DNA of 64,000 nt from Streptomyces endophytica (GTDB lineage Bacteria > Actinomycetota > Actinomycetes > Streptomycetales > Streptomycetaceae): positions 2,542,001 through 2,606,000 of the forward strand of contig NZ_CP110636.1 of the NCBI RefSeq assembly GCF_026153355.1. The letters run 5' to 3'. Of the stretch, positions 62,650 to 64,000 are shown piece after piece. Within the stretch, counting starts at the first letter, position 1. The number at the start of each line of letters is the position of its first letter. The translations under genes and the position numbers were made by a program. The notes beneath the pieces were generated by a model that searched no databases, was not told where the DNA came from, and saw nothing but the letters and a program-made list of their open reading frames with translations.

Positions 62650-63900
62650 GTGACGTCAGATGCCACTCCGGACCCGTACGCCGAGCCGGTGGTCTTCGGG
62701 CAGCGGATGCAGATCCTGCGGACCCGGAGGGGGATGAGCCGCACTGTCCTGGCCGGCCTGCTGGGGAAGTCGCCGAGTTGGGTCAAGCAGGTCGAGGGCG
62801 GACGGCTGCACATGCCCAAGCTGCCCACGATCTTGCGCATCGCGGAGGCTCTCCGCGTAGGGGACCTGGCCGACCTCACGGGTGACCAGTCGATGTCGGT
62901 CGGCCTCTTCGCAGGCCCCGGGCATGCCCGGCTGCCGCAGGTACGTGCTGCCCTGGACGCCTTTCCGCTGACCGCCCAGCAGGAGGCGCCGACTCCCCGT
63001 CACCTTCGGGAACGCCTCACCCGCGCCTGGCGCGCCCGCCACTCCTCCCCGAATCACCGGGAGGTCATCGGCGCGCTTCTGCCGTCTCTCCTCCAGGACG
63101 CACAACTCGCCGTGTTGCAAGCGGACTCCGCGCGGGAGCGGCGGGCGGCACAAGGGCTGCTCTCGGAGGCGTACAGCCTCAGCCAGTTCTTCCTCGCGTA
63201 CCAGCCGGACGCCTCCTTGCTCTGGCGAGTGGTGGAGCGCGGAATGATCGCAGCCCAGGAATCGGAGGACCCGCACGTCATCGGGATGGCCGCCTGGCTG
63301 GCGACACAGGCGCACCGCGACAGCGGGCATGCGCATTTCGAGGCCGCGGATGCAGTGAATCTGGAGGCCCTCCGCTATCTCGAAGCCTTCCTGCCCGAGG
63401 CGAGCGACGACGTCCTGGCCATCGCCGGAGCGCTGCAGTTCGAAGCGGGGTACACCGCGGCGCGCCGGGGAGAAACCGGAACCGCCTGGCGGTACTGGGA
63501 CACGGCCCGCGCCGTGGCGGAGCGGCTCCCCACCGACTACTACCACCCCATGACCTCGTTCTCCCGCGCGGTCATAGGAGCCCACGCCGTCACGGTCGCG
63601 GTCGAGTTGCATGCGGGAGCGGAGAGCGTACGGCAGGCATCTGCGGCGGACGCGACGACGATTCCGTCCCGGCCGCGCCGGGCGCGGCATCGCATCGAGG
63701 AAGCCCGCGGCTATCAGCTCGACGGCCAGGCGGAGGCCGCCCTCGCCGCTCTCGGCAAGGCGCACGAGGCGGCACCGGAGACCGTCCGCTACAACGGCTA
63801 CGCGCGGCGCATCGTGCTGGAAGAGACGGAGTCGAAGAGCCCGGCGCAGCGCCGTCGTGCCAGCGAACTGGCCGTGAAGATGGGGGTATTGGCCGCATGA
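62650..63900 (+). CDS. XRE-family regulator with TPR-like C-terminus
   Basis: 416 aa. HTH at residues 12-70: FGQRMQILRTRRGMSRTVLA, GLLGKSPSWVKQVEGGRLHM. The long helical C-terminal part (SEAYSLSQFFLAYQPDASLL, HVIGMAAWLATQAHRDSGHA, AALAALGKAHEAAPETVRYN) looks like the TPR-type ligand- or peptide-sensing domain of Streptomyces XRE regulators. GTG at 62650 (MTSDATPDPYAEP) is chosen; the frame extends upstream without a ribosome site. Target unknown. Confidence 0.82.
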   Translation: MTSDATPDPYAEPVVFGQRMQILRTRRGMSRTVLAGLLGKSPSWVKQVEGGRLHMPKLPTILRIAEALRVGDLADLTGDQSMSVGLFAGPGHARLPQVRAALDAFPLTAQQEAPTPRHLRERLTRAWRARHSSPNHREVIGALLPSLLQDAQLAVLQADSARERRAAQGLLSEAYSLSQFFLAYQPDASLLWRVVERGMIAAQESEDPHVIGMAAWLATQAHRDSGHAHFEAADAVNLEALRYLEAFLPEASDDVLAIAGALQFEAGYTAARRGETGTAWRYWDTARAVAERLPTDYYHPMTSFSRAVIGAHAVTVAVELHAGAESVRQASAADATTIPSRPRRARHRIEEARGYQLDGQAEAALAALGKAHEAAPETVRYNGYARRIVLEETESKSPAQRRRASELAVKMGVLAA

Positions 63901-63905
63901 ACAGA

Positions 63906-63924
63906 GGGGTACAAACTGTGCCCC
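63906..63924. promoter_or_regulatory. Near-perfect palindrome GGGGTACA-AAC-TGTGCCCC
   Basis: 8-bp arms with one mismatch, 6 nt after the XRE stop. Possible operator for a gene to the right of the window, or for the regulator. Confidence 0.35.
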
Positions 63925-63939
63925 TTCACCCTTCTTCGG

Positions 63940-63976
63940 GGTCCTACGGTCGTTCCTCGTACGACCGATGAGGACC
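63940..63976 (+). terminator. Hairpin after the XRE gene
   Basis: GGTCCT and AGGACC outer arms with an inner 7-bp stem CGGTCGT/ACGACCG and a 7-nt loop. Confidence 0.6.
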
Positions 63977-64000
63977 CCCGCGGCCGCATGCAGGGCGGCC

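Overview
The window is Streptomyces chromosome. GC is very high, GTG starts are common, and it holds developmental genes diagnostic of the genus: whiD, bldM, the sigma factor gene shbA, guaB, several eukaryote-type Ser/Thr kinases, afsK and afsR. No rRNA, tRNA, CRISPR array, transposase or prophage gene was seen. From memory, the left block (whiD to the kinase pair, about 1.7-16.5 kb) has the order of S. coelicolor SCO4767 onwards, while afsK and afsR belong to the SCO4423-4426 region of that genome, so the window joins two blocks that are far apart there.

Layout. 0-6.7 kb: MOSC fragment, LysR regulator, whiD, bldM, shbA, guaB and a guaB paralogue. 6.7-8.6 kb: a small cationic ORF, a tandem pair of structured RNA-like units, and a decayed nucleotide-sugar dehydrogenase. 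8.8-17.7 kb: glpD, a serine hydrolase lipoprotein, a receptor-type kinase, a pseudokinase, and a winged-helix protein. 17.8-43 kb: a long accessory stretch rich in CoA-ester catabolism (acyl-CoA synthetase, a paired alpha/beta acyl-CoA dehydrogenase, cyclase-family hydrolase, SDR, Zn alcohol dehydrogenase, flavin reductase, PaaG-like hydratase, ADP-forming CoA ligase, DUF35 protein, thiolase-like Ltp protein, a third acyl-CoA dehydrogenase, F420-type oxidoreductase, TetR regulator), mixed with unrelated genes (MFS, sigma/anti-sigma pair, pdxH, FAD monooxygenase, macrolide glycosyltransferase). 44.6-48.9 kb: afsK, a membrane protein and a lipoprotein. 49-56 kb: a second catabolic set (Ltp, DUF35, crotonase, FadD, a second acyl-CoA synthetase). 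56-60 kb: two small DNH/DHH-repeat proteins and afsR. 60.3-64 kb: a damaged amidohydrolase, a hypothetical gene and an XRE-family regulator.

What ties the accessory stretches together is a 17-bp palindrome, TCTGACG-N3-CGTCAGA. I find it 12 times over 41 kb, almost always in front of a CoA-ester catabolic gene and mostly inside divergent promoters. I read this as one undescribed regulon whose product set (CoA ligases, alpha/beta dehydrogenases, hydratases, SDR, Ltp-DUF35 aldolase pairs) would shorten the side chain of a bulky or cyclic carboxylic acid in the manner of steroid side-chain degradation, without the ring-cleavage genes. The TetR protein at 43.2-43.9 kb is the only local candidate regulator.

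A caution on sequence quality: at least nine genes carry frameshifts, nearly all of them one missing base in a short G or C run, including conserved genes such as whiD. Most are probably sequencing or assembly errors. The sugar dehydrogenase also has amino-acid decay and looks genuinely dead.
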